From the NCBI GenBank assembly GCA_029263175.1, contig JAJCXZ010000008.1:1-64000 (forward strand): a stretch of DNA of 64,000 nt, read 5' to 3'. This document shows positions 36,144-44,474 of this stretch, piece after piece. Under the pieces are notes generated by a model that worked only from the letters and a program-made list of their open reading frames with translations, did no database searches and was not told the origin of the DNA. The position numbers were made by a program, and so were the translations under genes. The DNA comes from Acidimicrobiales bacterium (lineage in GTDB: Bacteria > Actinomycetota > Acidimicrobiia > Acidimicrobiales > Aldehydirespiratoraceae). How positions within the stretch are numbered: position 1 is the stretch's first letter; every line of letters begins with the position of its first letter.

Positions 36144-37829
36144 TCAGGAGTGGCTCAGCCGGCAGTAGCACGACGCCTTGATTTCGACGTCGGTGCGTGC
36201 CAGTGCCAGGTCGAGCCGGGCGCCGATGATGCCGGCCTCGGCGTCCTTTCCCAGCCGGGTCAGGCATTCGTGGAACCCGTGGAGGCTCCAGACGTTGTCT
36301 GGGTGTTGGTGGGCCCGGGGCAGGGTGTCGTCGAGTCCGAGATCGGCGCGATACACGGCCTCGGCGTCTTCGACTCGGCCCTGTTCGAGGAGCAGCGCGC
36401 CGTAGGCGTGCCGTGTCGGCTGCATCCAGCCCCAGGGCTCGTCGTAGGGCAGGCTGTCGTCGAGTTCGATGGAACGGCGCAGGTGGGCGAAGGCTGCCTC
36501 ATGGTTTCCGCGGCGGTACTCGAGCTCGCCATCGAGCATCTCGGAGGCGATGGCGAGGATGTCGTGGCACGAGTTGTTGAACAGGTAACGGGTATCGGGG
36601 ACACGCCCGACGGCTGCCCGGAACCGGGTCTGCTCGGCGGCCGCCTCTTTGATGTGGCCAGAGGCGGCGTAGGCGACACCTTTGGCGTAGTGGATCATGG
36701 CCGTGGTCACGCAGAACAAACCGGCGTCATCAGGGAACGGCGTATCGAGAATCTCCGTCCACTTCCCGAAGCGGATGAGAACATGCATCCGCATCGAAAC
36801 GAATCCCTCGAGCCAGTCGGCCATTGGTGGAGACTCCACGTTCAGCAGCTCGGTTGGCAGGGTCGCCACCATCTCGTCGGCCGCCGTGAGTGCAGCCTCG
36901 TACTGTCCGAGAAACATCGCCCCGTAGAGTTTGAAATGGTAATTGTGCGACCGGTAGAGGGAGTAGAAGTTCAGAGCTCCCTCCCGCTCGAGGTACTTGC
37001 TGTCGGCATTGATCGCCGCCGCGTTGGAGTCCACGACGTTCTGATAGTGACCACACAACACATCGATGTGGGTCGGCATGTGCTGCAGGTGGCCCGCGTC
37101 GGGGACGAGCCCGCGAAGCCAGTCGGCGGGGCGAAGCGCCAGCTCCGGGTGGGGTGACATCTCCATGAGGTGGAGGTACATGTGCAGGACGCCAGGGTGT
37201 GAGCGACCGGCCGGGGTGGCGAGGGCTCGCTCTATCACTTCGCGGGCTTCGGCGGTGTCGGCCCCGCTTGCGGGCTCCCCGGTCGCAAGATCCCAAAGCG
37301 CCCACGGCGTGCGGTTCATCAGGGCTTCGGCGAAGAGGGCAGCGACGTCCAAGTCGTCACCGTGGTCGCGGTAGACGGATCGCATCGCGTCGGCGTAGGC
37401 ATCGTTCCAGATCGTGCAGTCAGCATCGGGTCGAGGCGATGGGTACCGGGCGGGAAGGGCGGAGATGAGTGCCTGCTCGGCCGCGGTCCCCGTCGAGGCA
37501 GTGGCGAGGGCGCGCTGGGTCGCGCTGTAGGACGTCGACACCGACTCCGAGAGATCTTCGACGTCAAACGCGTCCCACGGCTTGTTGTAGTTGGGTCCCG
37601 CCGCATATGCGATACCCCAATGCGCCATCGCGCAGCCCTCGTCGCACTCGGCGGCTCGCCTGAAACATCGGACGGCCTCCTCGTGATTGAACCCGTAGGT
37701 CCAGATCAAACCCCGGTCGAACCACAGCTGAGCCTCCCGCGAGTCGGTCGAGGCGACGCGGTGGTGCGTCCCCAGATCGTAGTAGTCAGCCAGTTCGCCC
37801 TCGTGAAAGGGATCCTCCAACACGCTCAC
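36144..37829 (-). CDS. TPR-repeat protein, unknown function
   Basis: 561 aa soluble protein. TPR-like helices appear at the start (FDRGLIWTYGFNHEEAVRCF RRAAECDEGC) and near the end (LDGELEYRRGNHEAAFAHLR, LLLEQGRVEDAEAVYRADLG). The middle part has conserved HLMEMSPHPELAL and HMPTHIDVLCGHY, a pattern seen in a widespread uncharacterised TPR family. It lacks a signal peptide. GGAGG seven bases upstream supports the GTG start at 37829. It is convergent with the GNAT gene. Confidence 0.8.
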   Translation of the reverse strand: MSVLEDPFHEGELADYYDLGTHHRVASTDSREAQLWFDRGLIWTYGFNHEEAVRCFRRAAECDEGCAMAHWGIAYAAGPNYNKPWDAFDVEDLSESVSTSYSATQRALATASTGTAAEQALISALPARYPSPRPDADCTIWNDAYADAMRSVYRDHGDDLDVAALFAEALMNRTPWALWDLATGEPASGADTAEAREVIERALATPAGRSHPGVLHMYLHLMEMSPHPELALRPADWLRGLVPDAGHLQHMPTHIDVLCGHYQNVVDSNAAAINADSKYLEREGALNFYSLYRSHNYHFKLYGAMFLGQYEAALTAADEMVATLPTELLNVESPPMADWLEGFVSMRMHVLIRFGKWTEILDTPFPDDAGLFCVTTAMIHYAKGVAYAASGHIKEAAAEQTRFRAAVGRVPDTRYLFNNSCHDILAIASEMLDGELEYRRGNHEAAFAHLRRSIELDDSLPYDEPWGWMQPTRHAYGALLLEQGRVEDAEAVYRADLGLDDTLPRAHQHPDNVWSLHGFHECLTRLGKDAEAGIIGARLDLALARTDVEIKASCYCRLSHS

Positions 37830-37964
37830 TGTCGAACCTCCGCTGTCTCACCTCGGGTCATGGCGACAGCGAACCTAGCCGACGCTCGCTGAGGACCCGT
37901 CAGCTCAGGCGGATCACCGGCTCGCTCGGTGAGCCACGCCGGGCTCACGGCTACCATGCGCCCA

Positions 37965-38051
37965 ATGATCGACCTCAAGAAGAACTCCATCGACCTCGGA
38001 ATCGTCGTCCGTGACAGCGAAGCAGCCCTCTCCTTCTTTCGCAGTCGCTAG
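37965..38051 (+). pseudogene. 5' stub of a VOC (glyoxalase-like) gene
   Basis: A 28-codon frame, MIDLKKNSIDLGIVVRDSEA followed by ALSFFRSR and a TAG. The sequence is the first beta strand and helix of a VOC-superfamily protein, after which homology ends. TACCAT upstream fits a leaderless promoter. The rest of the gene has been lost, probably by deletion next to the arylsulfotransferase-like gene. Confidence 0.55.
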
Positions 38052-38087
38052 CAACCCACCGCCGATCACTGCAGCCGAGGAGGCACC

Positions 38088-39233
38088 ATGGGATGGTCAG
38101 TGAACCGACCAACCGGACTGACCTGGAGCCGACCCGACCTGTCGACCAAGGGGTACACGCTCGTCACCCCGAGCTCCGACAAGACGGCCTATCTCATCGA
38201 CATGGACGGCCGGGTCGTCCACACATGGACCTTCGACGCCATCAACCCCGGGTACGGACGCCTACTCGACAACGGCAATCTCCTCATGTCCGGGTCCGAT
38301 GTCGACCTCCCGGAACCGCCGGAGGACGAGCCCACCAAAGCACCGCCGCCGTTTGCCGCCCACGTGACCCGTCTCGGCGGATACAAGACGACCCTGCTCG
38401 AGGTCGACTGGCACGGCAACGTCGTCTGGAGCTACGAGAACAGATTCCAGCATCACGACTTTGTGCGCCTTCCCAACGGCAACACGATGGTTCCCGAGTG
38501 GGTGGAGCTCTCGGAGGAACTCCACAAGAAGGTGCGCGGCGGGCACCGACTGCCGCGTGAACGGCTGCCCCGGCTGCTTGGCGACGACCTGGTCGAGATC
38601 GACCCGGCGGGGACCGAGGTTCGCCGCATCCACACATGGCGACTCTTCGACCCGGTTCGGGATCCCATTCATTCGACCAAACGACGGTGGGAGTGGACCC
38701 ACGTCAACGGCATCGATGTGAACGGCGCGGGCGACATCGTGTTCTCGGCGCGGACGAATGACCGCGTGTGCGTCATCGATGGCGCGACCGGAGAGCTCAA
38801 ACTCAAGTTCACCGACACCCACGGCCAACATCACGTCACGTGGGTGGGCGACGACCTGATACAAGTGTTCGACAACGGCGTATCGGCCTCACGGGTTTTG
38901 GAGATTCGCGTCAGCACCGGCGACATAACCTGGAAGTACGAGGGCCAACCGCTGCACCAATTCTTCTCGAACTACATCTCCGGTGCAGAACGACTGTGGT
39001 CCGGCTCGGTGCTCGTCTGCGAGGGATCGAGCGGCCGTCTATTCGAGGTGACCCGCGACAACCAAGTCGTTTGGGAGTGGATCAACCCCTTCGTCAATCA
39101 GCGAGCCAACGGAGACCCGGCCGTGGGTATCTACCGAGCGCACCGATACCAGACTGACCACGCTGCCCTCCAGGGCCGCGACCTCGACCCACAAGCTCAC
39201 GCGAACCTCAATCGCATCAACGGTCTGATGTAG
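38088..39233 (+). CDS. Arylsulfotransferase (ASST)-like beta-propeller protein
   Basis: 381 aa. Repeated strands with Asp-Gly/Trp turns (LIDMDGRVVHTWTFDAINPG, LLEVDWHGNVVWSYENRFQH, HHDFVRLPNGNTMVPEW) match the arylsulfotransferase-type propeller; the HHD around residue 124 and the later HHVTWVGDDLIQVFDNG carry the conserved His positions. No signal peptide is seen, although many family members are secreted, so function as a sulfotransferase is not certain. GAGGAGG just upstream of the ATG is a clear Shine-Dalgarno site. Confidence 0.82.
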   Translation: MGWSVNRPTGLTWSRPDLSTKGYTLVTPSSDKTAYLIDMDGRVVHTWTFDAINPGYGRLLDNGNLLMSGSDVDLPEPPEDEPTKAPPPFAAHVTRLGGYKTTLLEVDWHGNVVWSYENRFQHHDFVRLPNGNTMVPEWVELSEELHKKVRGGHRLPRERLPRLLGDDLVEIDPAGTEVRRIHTWRLFDPVRDPIHSTKRRWEWTHVNGIDVNGAGDIVFSARTNDRVCVIDGATGELKLKFTDTHGQHHVTWVGDDLIQVFDNGVSASRVLEIRVSTGDITWKYEGQPLHQFFSNYISGAERLWSGSVLVCEGSSGRLFEVTRDNQVVWEWINPFVNQRANGDPAVGIYRAHRYQTDHAALQGRDLDPQAHANLNRINGLM

Positions 39234-39274
39234 CCGCCGTCGATGGAGTTTGAACGCCGCCGGGCCACATCCCA

Positions 39275-39385
39275 CTACGCACCGAACTCCTCTCGCCAGC
39301 CCAACGTCGCGCCGAGTCCGTTCAGATCGGGGTCGAGCAACACCTCGTGGTCATCGATCCGCTGGTTTCGACGAGAACCCGCTGA
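39275..39385 (-). pseudogene. HesB-like gene remnant E (middle part only)
   Basis: The minus-strand frame reads NQRIDDHEVLLDPDLNGLGA followed by TLGWREEFGA and a stop. RIDDHEVLLDPDL is nearly identical to RIDDHELLLDPDL of the complete HesB-like gene at 50237-50545; sequence before and after does not match it. It lies in the 155-bp gap between two unrelated genes and has no start codon of its own. Confidence 0.6.
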
Positions 39386-39388
39386 CGG

Positions 39389-40306
39389 TCAGTGAAAGAT
39401 GTCGAGGGGAAAGTGCAGCGACACGAGCCAGTTGGGCGCGTTGACGATCTCACTGATCCGCAGGTTGGCCGCGGTGCTGCACAACAGGTAAGCGTCGGCT
39501 GGTTCGAGCCCGCGATTCGTCCCGAGCCACTCGATCATGAAGCGGGTCGCATTGCGGGCATTCTCGTGGAGGTCGGGGCCGTGCGCAGTCGTGATGTGTA
39601 CTTCTGAATCCGACAGTGCGGGTCGGCTCCTTCGCCGGGCTTGGAACTCGGCGACGTCGAGGTCGCGGCGCACCGTCAACCGGACCGTCGCCGTCATGGG
39701 CGATTCCACAGCACTCCCGCAGACTTCTCCGTCGCCTTGCGCGCAATGACAGTCGCCGATCGAGAACAGGGCACCGTCGGCGTGAATCGGGAGCCATGCC
39801 GTCGAGCCACCCACGAGATCCCTCGTGTCGAGGTTGCCGCCGTTGGAGCGAGGGGGAAATGTGTCGAGGCGGCCGCTCTCGCGCGGCGCGACACCGATCA
39901 CGCCGGGAAACGGTTCGGCGGGAAGTTCGATTCCGCTCGCGAACCTGCAGATCGCACCGTCGAGCTCCCAGTGGTGAATGTGCGCGCAGTCGAAGTCATC
40001 GGCCAACAACCCGAACTCTGGAAGGACGCCACTCCAGCCCCAACCCTTGTGTTCCATCTTCACGATGTCGACCTCGAGCGTGTCGCCGGGGCGTGCACCC
40101 TTGACGTAGATGGCCCCACTGAGGGCGTGCGCGAGAGTCGGATCGGCAGCGGCGTAGTCCTCGTCGGTCCATGTTGGTTTCACCTGGCCGATCGGTTCTG
40201 CGCACTCGACAACCACCACGTCGCCTGACTCGATCTCCAATCGGACATCAACCTCGCGATCCCAGTACGTGTGGGTGACATCGTCGCCGAGGTGGTGTTC
40301 TGTCAT
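39389..40306 (-). CDS. Acetamidase/formamidase family protein
   Basis: 305 aa. The family is shown by VVVECAEPIGQVKPTW, ALSGAIYVKGARPGDTLEVD, GWGWSGVLPEFGLLAD, FPGVIGVAPRESGRLDTFPP, GGNLDTRDLVGGSTAWLPIH and GDCHCAQGDGEVCGSAVE; the last carries the conserved metal-site region. These enzymes hydrolyse formamide or short amides to release ammonia. It stands alone on its strand. Substrate assigned by family only. Confidence 0.9.
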   Translation of the reverse strand: MTEHHLGDDVTHTYWDREVDVRLEIESGDVVVVECAEPIGQVKPTWTDEDYAAADPTLAHALSGAIYVKGARPGDTLEVDIVKMEHKGWGWSGVLPEFGLLADDFDCAHIHHWELDGAICRFASGIELPAEPFPGVIGVAPRESGRLDTFPPRSNGGNLDTRDLVGGSTAWLPIHADGALFSIGDCHCAQGDGEVCGSAVESPMTATVRLTVRRDLDVAEFQARRRSRPALSDSEVHITTAHGPDLHENARNATRFMIEWLGTNRGLEPADAYLLCSTAANLRISEIVNAPNWLVSLHFPLDIFH

Positions 40307-40452
40307 CGTGGCCCCTCAAGATGGTCGGCGTTCAAGCAGACATCGTGGATCGCCAGCGTATCCAGCTTCATGGCAGGCACTTCTTCACGAAGTTCGCTGA
40401 CGACCCTCGGCCAGACCATCCCGTAATCCGAGGTTCGTGCTGGCGAGTTGAG

Positions 40453-40872
40453 CTACTCGGCGGAACTGTCGTACTCCATGGCGAGGGCGGGGTTCCCACC
40501 GGGGTCTTCAAAGGCGATGAGGTGCCCTACGTGAGAGATGGTGAACTTCTCCATCAGAATGCGGCCTCAAGCGGCGAGGATCCGTTCGCTGACAGTGTCG
40601 ACGTCGTCGACGCCGAAAGTGCACTCGAACCCCAAGGTTGGTGCGTCGTCGAGAAGCTGCCGGCGCTGCTGGATCGCACCCATCGGCGCTGCTCCGGTCC
40701 CGTCCAAGATCTGCACAAATCCGCGAGGCCCGTAGTCCTGGAACTGCCAACCAAAGACAGATCCATAGAACACCTGGGTGGCATCGACGTCATCGGTATT
40801 GATAGCGGAAGTTGGGTCAAACGTGGGCTCATTGGTCCCATCGTGAGAATCGAATTCTCGCCACCGGGACAC
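40453..40872 (-). pseudogene. VOC (glyoxalase/bleomycin-resistance-like) gene broken by a premature TGA
   Basis: Minus-strand frame MSRWREFDSHDGTNEPTFDP, then INTDDVDATQVFYGSVFGWQ typical of the VOC domain, reaching DTVSERILAA and a TGA at 40567-40569. The same frame then continues GRILMEKFTISHVGHLIAFE and DPGGNPALAMEYDSSAE to a stop at 40453-40455. VOC proteins have a Gly-Gly where the TGA falls (AAGGRI), so GGA to TGA is the simplest explanation. A complete ~139-aa protein would otherwise result. Confidence 0.8.
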
Positions 40873-41248
40873 TCGCGTGCGGAGTTACTCCATTACGCAC
40901 CCACCCGGACGCGTTTCGCTACCGACACAGCCAGGTTGGGACTACGTCGTGTTCGCCCATACTGGTCTCTTCACCGCCCTTTACGGACTCTCGGGCTTGG
41001 ACCATTCCAGCGCATCGCGCACTTTGTGTGCCCGACGGGACAAGCATTCGGATCGAAACTGCGAGACGAACTGCGACCAGATGCCTCTACCTCGATGAAG
41101 GTCTCCACGTACTCGGGAACGAACTGCGAGTCGTCACCCTGACACCGCTGACCCGTGAGCTCGTCTCGCACGCAGTGTGACGCCAGTCCGGAGCAGCGAC
41201 CGTCGTTGCACACGGCCGAACCGTGGTCGACCGAGGTCGTCGAGATCT
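40873..41248. other. Noncoding gap before the tetR gene
   Basis: No convincing gene is seen. Frames on both strands are short and composition is less GC-rich than neighbours. Minus-strand fragments such as ESVKGGEETSMGEHDVV could be decayed coding sequence, but I cannot assign them to a family. Confidence 0.45.
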
Positions 41249-41278
41249 TGACTTCGGTCGGTCGAACGAATTAGTCTG
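41249..41278 (+). promoter_or_regulatory. Candidate tetR promoter with overlapping palindromic operator
   Basis: TTGACT (41249-41254), an 18-bp spacer, and TAGTCT (41273-41278) form a plausible -35/-10 pair. The spacer together with the last -35 base (41254-41271) is an imperfect 18-bp palindrome, TTCGGTCGGTCGAACGAA, 14 of 18 positions symmetric. This is the usual place for a TetR-family autoregulatory operator. Confidence 0.5.
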
Positions 41279-41292
41279 TAACCGGAGGACAC

Positions 41293-41925
41293 ATGGCCAG
41301 AGTTGCTACTAAAAAGGTCGAGGCAACTCGGATCGGCCTCTTGGACGCGGCGATCGATGTGTTGAAGACAGACGGCTATGCGGGCCTGACAACTCGGGCG
41401 GTCGCTAGGACGGCTGGTGCGCCGATGAGCCAGATCCAGTACCACTTCGGTTCGAAAGAAGGACTGGTATTGGCTCTCTTCGACTACATGAATTCTCAGC
41501 TCCTCGAACGCCAGAGCGCCATGTTCCTCGACCCCGGCCTGAGCTTGTCCGAGCAGTGGGATCTGGCGTGCGACTATCTGGACGACGACCTGGCGTCGGG
41601 GTATGTAAACGTTCTGCAGGAGTTGTCGGCGGCCGGATGGACGAGCCCTGAAGTGGGAAGGGTCATTGGCGAGGGTCTGCTGGGATGGGTTGAGCTATTG
41701 CGCGGGCTCGCCCAGACAGCCATCGAACGCCATGGGTCGCCCGGCCCGTTGACCGCCGACGACATCGCGGCGCTGGTCTGTAGCAGCTTCCTCGGTGCGG
41801 AGTCGATATTGCTGCTCGGTCTGGAGGAGCGCGGCGCTCCTGTTCGTCAAGCTCTACGGCGATTCGGCGGGATCATCGAGAAGCTCGAGGAAAACCAGGT
41901 CGAAGTAGCGCGCGGGGAAGGTTGA
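41293..41925 (+). CDS. TetR/AcrR family transcriptional regulator
   Basis: 210 aa. The N-terminal helix-turn-helix is ARLTTRAVARTAGAPMSQIQ-like (GLTTRAVARTAGAPMSQIQY, then HFGSKEGLVLALFDY), the TetR signature. The C-terminal ligand-binding domain is helical (LLERQSAMFLDPGLSLSEQW, LGWVELLRGLAQTAIERHG). GGAGG lies four bases before the ATG. It is the first gene of a close-packed set of four, so it probably represses its own operon through the palindrome in its promoter. Confidence 0.9.
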   Translation: MARVATKKVEATRIGLLDAAIDVLKTDGYAGLTTRAVARTAGAPMSQIQYHFGSKEGLVLALFDYMNSQLLERQSAMFLDPGLSLSEQWDLACDYLDDDLASGYVNVLQELSAAGWTSPEVGRVIGEGLLGWVELLRGLAQTAIERHGSPGPLTADDIAALVCSSFLGAESILLLGLEERGAPVRQALRRFGGIIEKLEENQVEVARGEG

Positions 41926-41928
41926 CCC

Positions 41929-44034
41929 ATGCGTGCGAGGCTGCCGAGCACCGAGGGTTCGATCGATCGGAGCGGAGTCGCTATCCACTACGAGACCTAC
42001 GGGTCAGGCGAGCACACGATTGTGTTCGTCCCGACCTGGTCCCTTGTGCATTCGCGGGCGTACAAGGCTCAGATCCCCTATTTCAGCCAGCACTTCCGCT
42101 GTATCACCTGGGATCCTCGCGGCAACGGCAAGTCGGACCGCCCAGATGATCCGGGGGCGTATCGCCTGAAAGACTATGTCGACGATGCCCTGGCGGTCAT
42201 GGACGCGACATCCACACAACGGGCGGTCATGTTCGGCTGGTCACTGAGTGGCATGGTCGTTGCCGCTCTCGCGGCATACCACGGCGAACGAGTCCAGGCC
42301 GCAATCACCGTCGGCACCAACTCGCCTGTCGTGCCGACCTATGAGTACAAGACCTACTCAGCCTTCGACGCCGACCTTGCTCAGAGCGATCCCCAAGGTT
42401 GGGAGAAGTACAACCGCACATACTTGTCCAGTAACTATCCGGACTTCGCCGACTTCTTCATCCGTGAGATCTTCACGGAACCACATTCCACCAAGCAGAT
42501 CGAGGACTGCATCGGTTGGGCCGCAGAGACCAATGCCGAGGTCATGATTGCGACCATGGACGCCGACGATCCGGACGACCTTGTTCTTGACGAGGCCGCC
42601 TATCGACGCATCGACTGTCCCATGTTGTTGATTCACGGCGAGCAGGACACGATCGCGCCGGTAGCGGTCTCGGAACAGATCGCGGAGTTGGCCGGCGGCG
42701 AACTCGTGATCATTCCTGGCAGCGGGCATGCCTCACACGCTCGAGTTCCTGCTCGCGTCAACACCACCATGCGAGACTTTCTCGCGAGGCATCTCGGTAC
42801 ATGGGCACCCAAGCGGCGTCCATCAAGCGGCCGAACCAAGAAGGCGCTCTACCTGTCGTCGCCCATTGGACTGGGCCACGCCCGTCGCGACTTGGCGATA
42901 ACTCGCGAACTGCGCCTGCACCATCCCGGGCTACAAGTCGACTGGTTGGCCCAGGATCCGGTGACCCGCTTTCTCGAGGCACATGGCGAACGGGTCCACG
43001 CCGCGAGCGCTGTCCTTGAAAACGAGTCCACTCACATCGAGAGCGAAGCAGGCGAGCACGACCTCAACGCCTTCCAAGCGATCCGCCACATGGACGAGAT
43101 CCTCATCGCCAACTTCATGACGTTCCAGGAGGTACTCGAGCAGGAACCCTACGACCTGGTCATAGCCGACGAAGCCTGGGATGTCGATCACTATTGGCAC
43201 GAACACCCTGATCTCAAGAAGGCGCAGATCGCGTGGCTCACCGACTTCGTTGGGTGGGTACCTATGCCCGAAGGAGGCTGCCAAGAGGCACTGCTCACCG
43301 CCGACTACAACGCGGAGATGATCGGCCACGTCGAAGACCATCCCCAGCTCCGCGATCGAGCAATCTTCGTGGGCAATCCCGGCGACATCGTCGCGCTCGA
43401 GTTCGGCCCGGACCTGCCCGCCATGCGCGAATGGATCCCTGACCATTTCGACTTCTGCGGCTATGCGCTCGGCCACCATCCTGACCAACTCGAACCGCGC
43501 CAGGAACTGCGCCACCAATTCGGCTGGGACGACGACGAGAAGATCTGCGTTGTCACCGTCGGCGGTTCAGGAGTCGGTTCCAGCCTCATTGAGCGAGTAC
43601 TCGCCGCGTATCCCATAGCCAAGCGCCAAGTGCCTGAGTTGCGGATGATCCTCGTCACTGGGCCACGTCTCGACCCCGCTTCGTTCATACTCCCTTCGGG
43701 CGTCACTGCCCACGGATTCATCCCGGATCTCGACCGCCTCCTGGCCGCATGTGACCTTGCCGTAGTGCAAGGCGGACTCACGACGACGATGGAACTGGCC
43801 GCCGCAGGCACTCCTTTCCTGTACTTCCCTCTCCGCAACCATTTCGAACAGAACGTGCACGTGGCCCACCGACTCGAGCAGTACGGGGCCGGTCGCAAGA
43901 TGATCTACGACCAAAGCGATCCGGACCACATCGCACACTGCATGCTCGCTGAACTTGTCTCACCACGACAACCACGCCCAGTCGAGAGCGATGGAGCATC
44001 CAGAGCTGCAGCCATGCTCGCTGAGCTGCTCTAG
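41929..44034 (+). CDS. Fusion of alpha/beta hydrolase and UGT/MGT-like glycosyltransferase
   Basis: 701 aa. Residues ~10-285 are an alpha/beta hydrolase with oxyanion-side WDPRGNGKSD, nucleophile elbow GWSLSG (Ser ~105), LLIHGEQDTIAP and catalytic-His region GSGHASHARVP. Residues ~305-701 are a GT-B glycosyltransferase: ALYLSSPIGLGHARRDLAIT, FVGNPGDIV, AHGFIPDLDRLLAACDLAVV and the donor-site LTTTMELAAAGTPFLYFPLR with NHFEQNVH. Both halves seem complete. The enzyme may glycosylate and hydrolyse or esterify one hydrophobic substrate; no substrate is indicated. It starts 3 bp after the TetR stop. Confidence 0.85.
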   Translation: MRARLPSTEGSIDRSGVAIHYETYGSGEHTIVFVPTWSLVHSRAYKAQIPYFSQHFRCITWDPRGNGKSDRPDDPGAYRLKDYVDDALAVMDATSTQRAVMFGWSLSGMVVAALAAYHGERVQAAITVGTNSPVVPTYEYKTYSAFDADLAQSDPQGWEKYNRTYLSSNYPDFADFFIREIFTEPHSTKQIEDCIGWAAETNAEVMIATMDADDPDDLVLDEAAYRRIDCPMLLIHGEQDTIAPVAVSEQIAELAGGELVIIPGSGHASHARVPARVNTTMRDFLARHLGTWAPKRRPSSGRTKKALYLSSPIGLGHARRDLAITRELRLHHPGLQVDWLAQDPVTRFLEAHGERVHAASAVLENESTHIESEAGEHDLNAFQAIRHMDEILIANFMTFQEVLEQEPYDLVIADEAWDVDHYWHEHPDLKKAQIAWLTDFVGWVPMPEGGCQEALLTADYNAEMIGHVEDHPQLRDRAIFVGNPGDIVALEFGPDLPAMREWIPDHFDFCGYALGHHPDQLEPRQELRHQFGWDDDEKICVVTVGGSGVGSSLIERVLAAYPIAKRQVPELRMILVTGPRLDPASFILPSGVTAHGFIPDLDRLLAACDLAVVQGGLTTTMELAAAGTPFLYFPLRNHFEQNVHVAHRLEQYGAGRKMIYDQSDPDHIAHCMLAELVSPRQPRPVESDGASRAAAMLAELL

Positions 44035-44088
44035 TGGTCAAGGCGGCATGTCGAACAGTGCTAGCTATCCAAAGAAGGGGCCATCGCA

Positions 44089-44456
44089 ATGACAACCAAA
44101 GCCAGTGCTGATAGGAAGGTCCTTGTCGGGCTCACCCACGGAAAAGACGAACCCGAGAACCTGCTCATCGCATACCTCATGGGGGTCGAGGCGCTCCGAG
44201 CCGGAAAAGAGGCAATGATGGGGCTGACCAAGGACGGAATCGAAATCGCCGCCGAAGGCTTCGCGTCCCAGGTGGAACTCCCCGGCGCCCTCTCGATCAC
44301 CGACCTTCATGAAGAGTACGTCGATGCTGGCGGGCGCTTCTTGGTGTGCCCGGTCTGCGTGGCTCGAAGAGGCCCGCTGGACACCGAACGCCGAAGTCAG
44401 CGGCCCCGGCTGTGCACGAATACGCAGCGGGGGGCTCACTGACCTTCAGCTACTGA
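44089..44456 (+). pseudogene. DsrE-family gene with two frameshifts
   Basis: The frame from ATG 44089 gives a DsrE-like fold: RKVLVGLTHGKDEPENLLIA, YLMGVEALRAGKEAMMGLTK, and RFLVCPVCVA, with a CxxC. Near 44370 homology moves to the next frame (ARWTPNAEVSG), and near 44405 to the third (APAVHEYAAGGSLTFSY) ending at TGA 44454-44456, the normal C-terminus of the family. Two single-base insertions or sequence errors explain this. Read uncorrected, the frame ends at 44442. DsrE proteins are sulfur carriers or small NAD-like binding trimers. Confidence 0.78.
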
Positions 44457-44474
44457 CTCTCAAGGAGACGAACC

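Noticed and set aside
40567-40569. UGA in the VOC gene as selenocysteine codon
   Set aside because: The family has Gly here and no SECIS-like stem was found directly downstream; nonsense mutation is simpler.
40321-41142. Plus-strand frame of 273 codons
   Set aside because: It is antisense to the VOC pseudogene, has no recognisable domain and non-typical composition; the minus-strand VOC homology explains the region.
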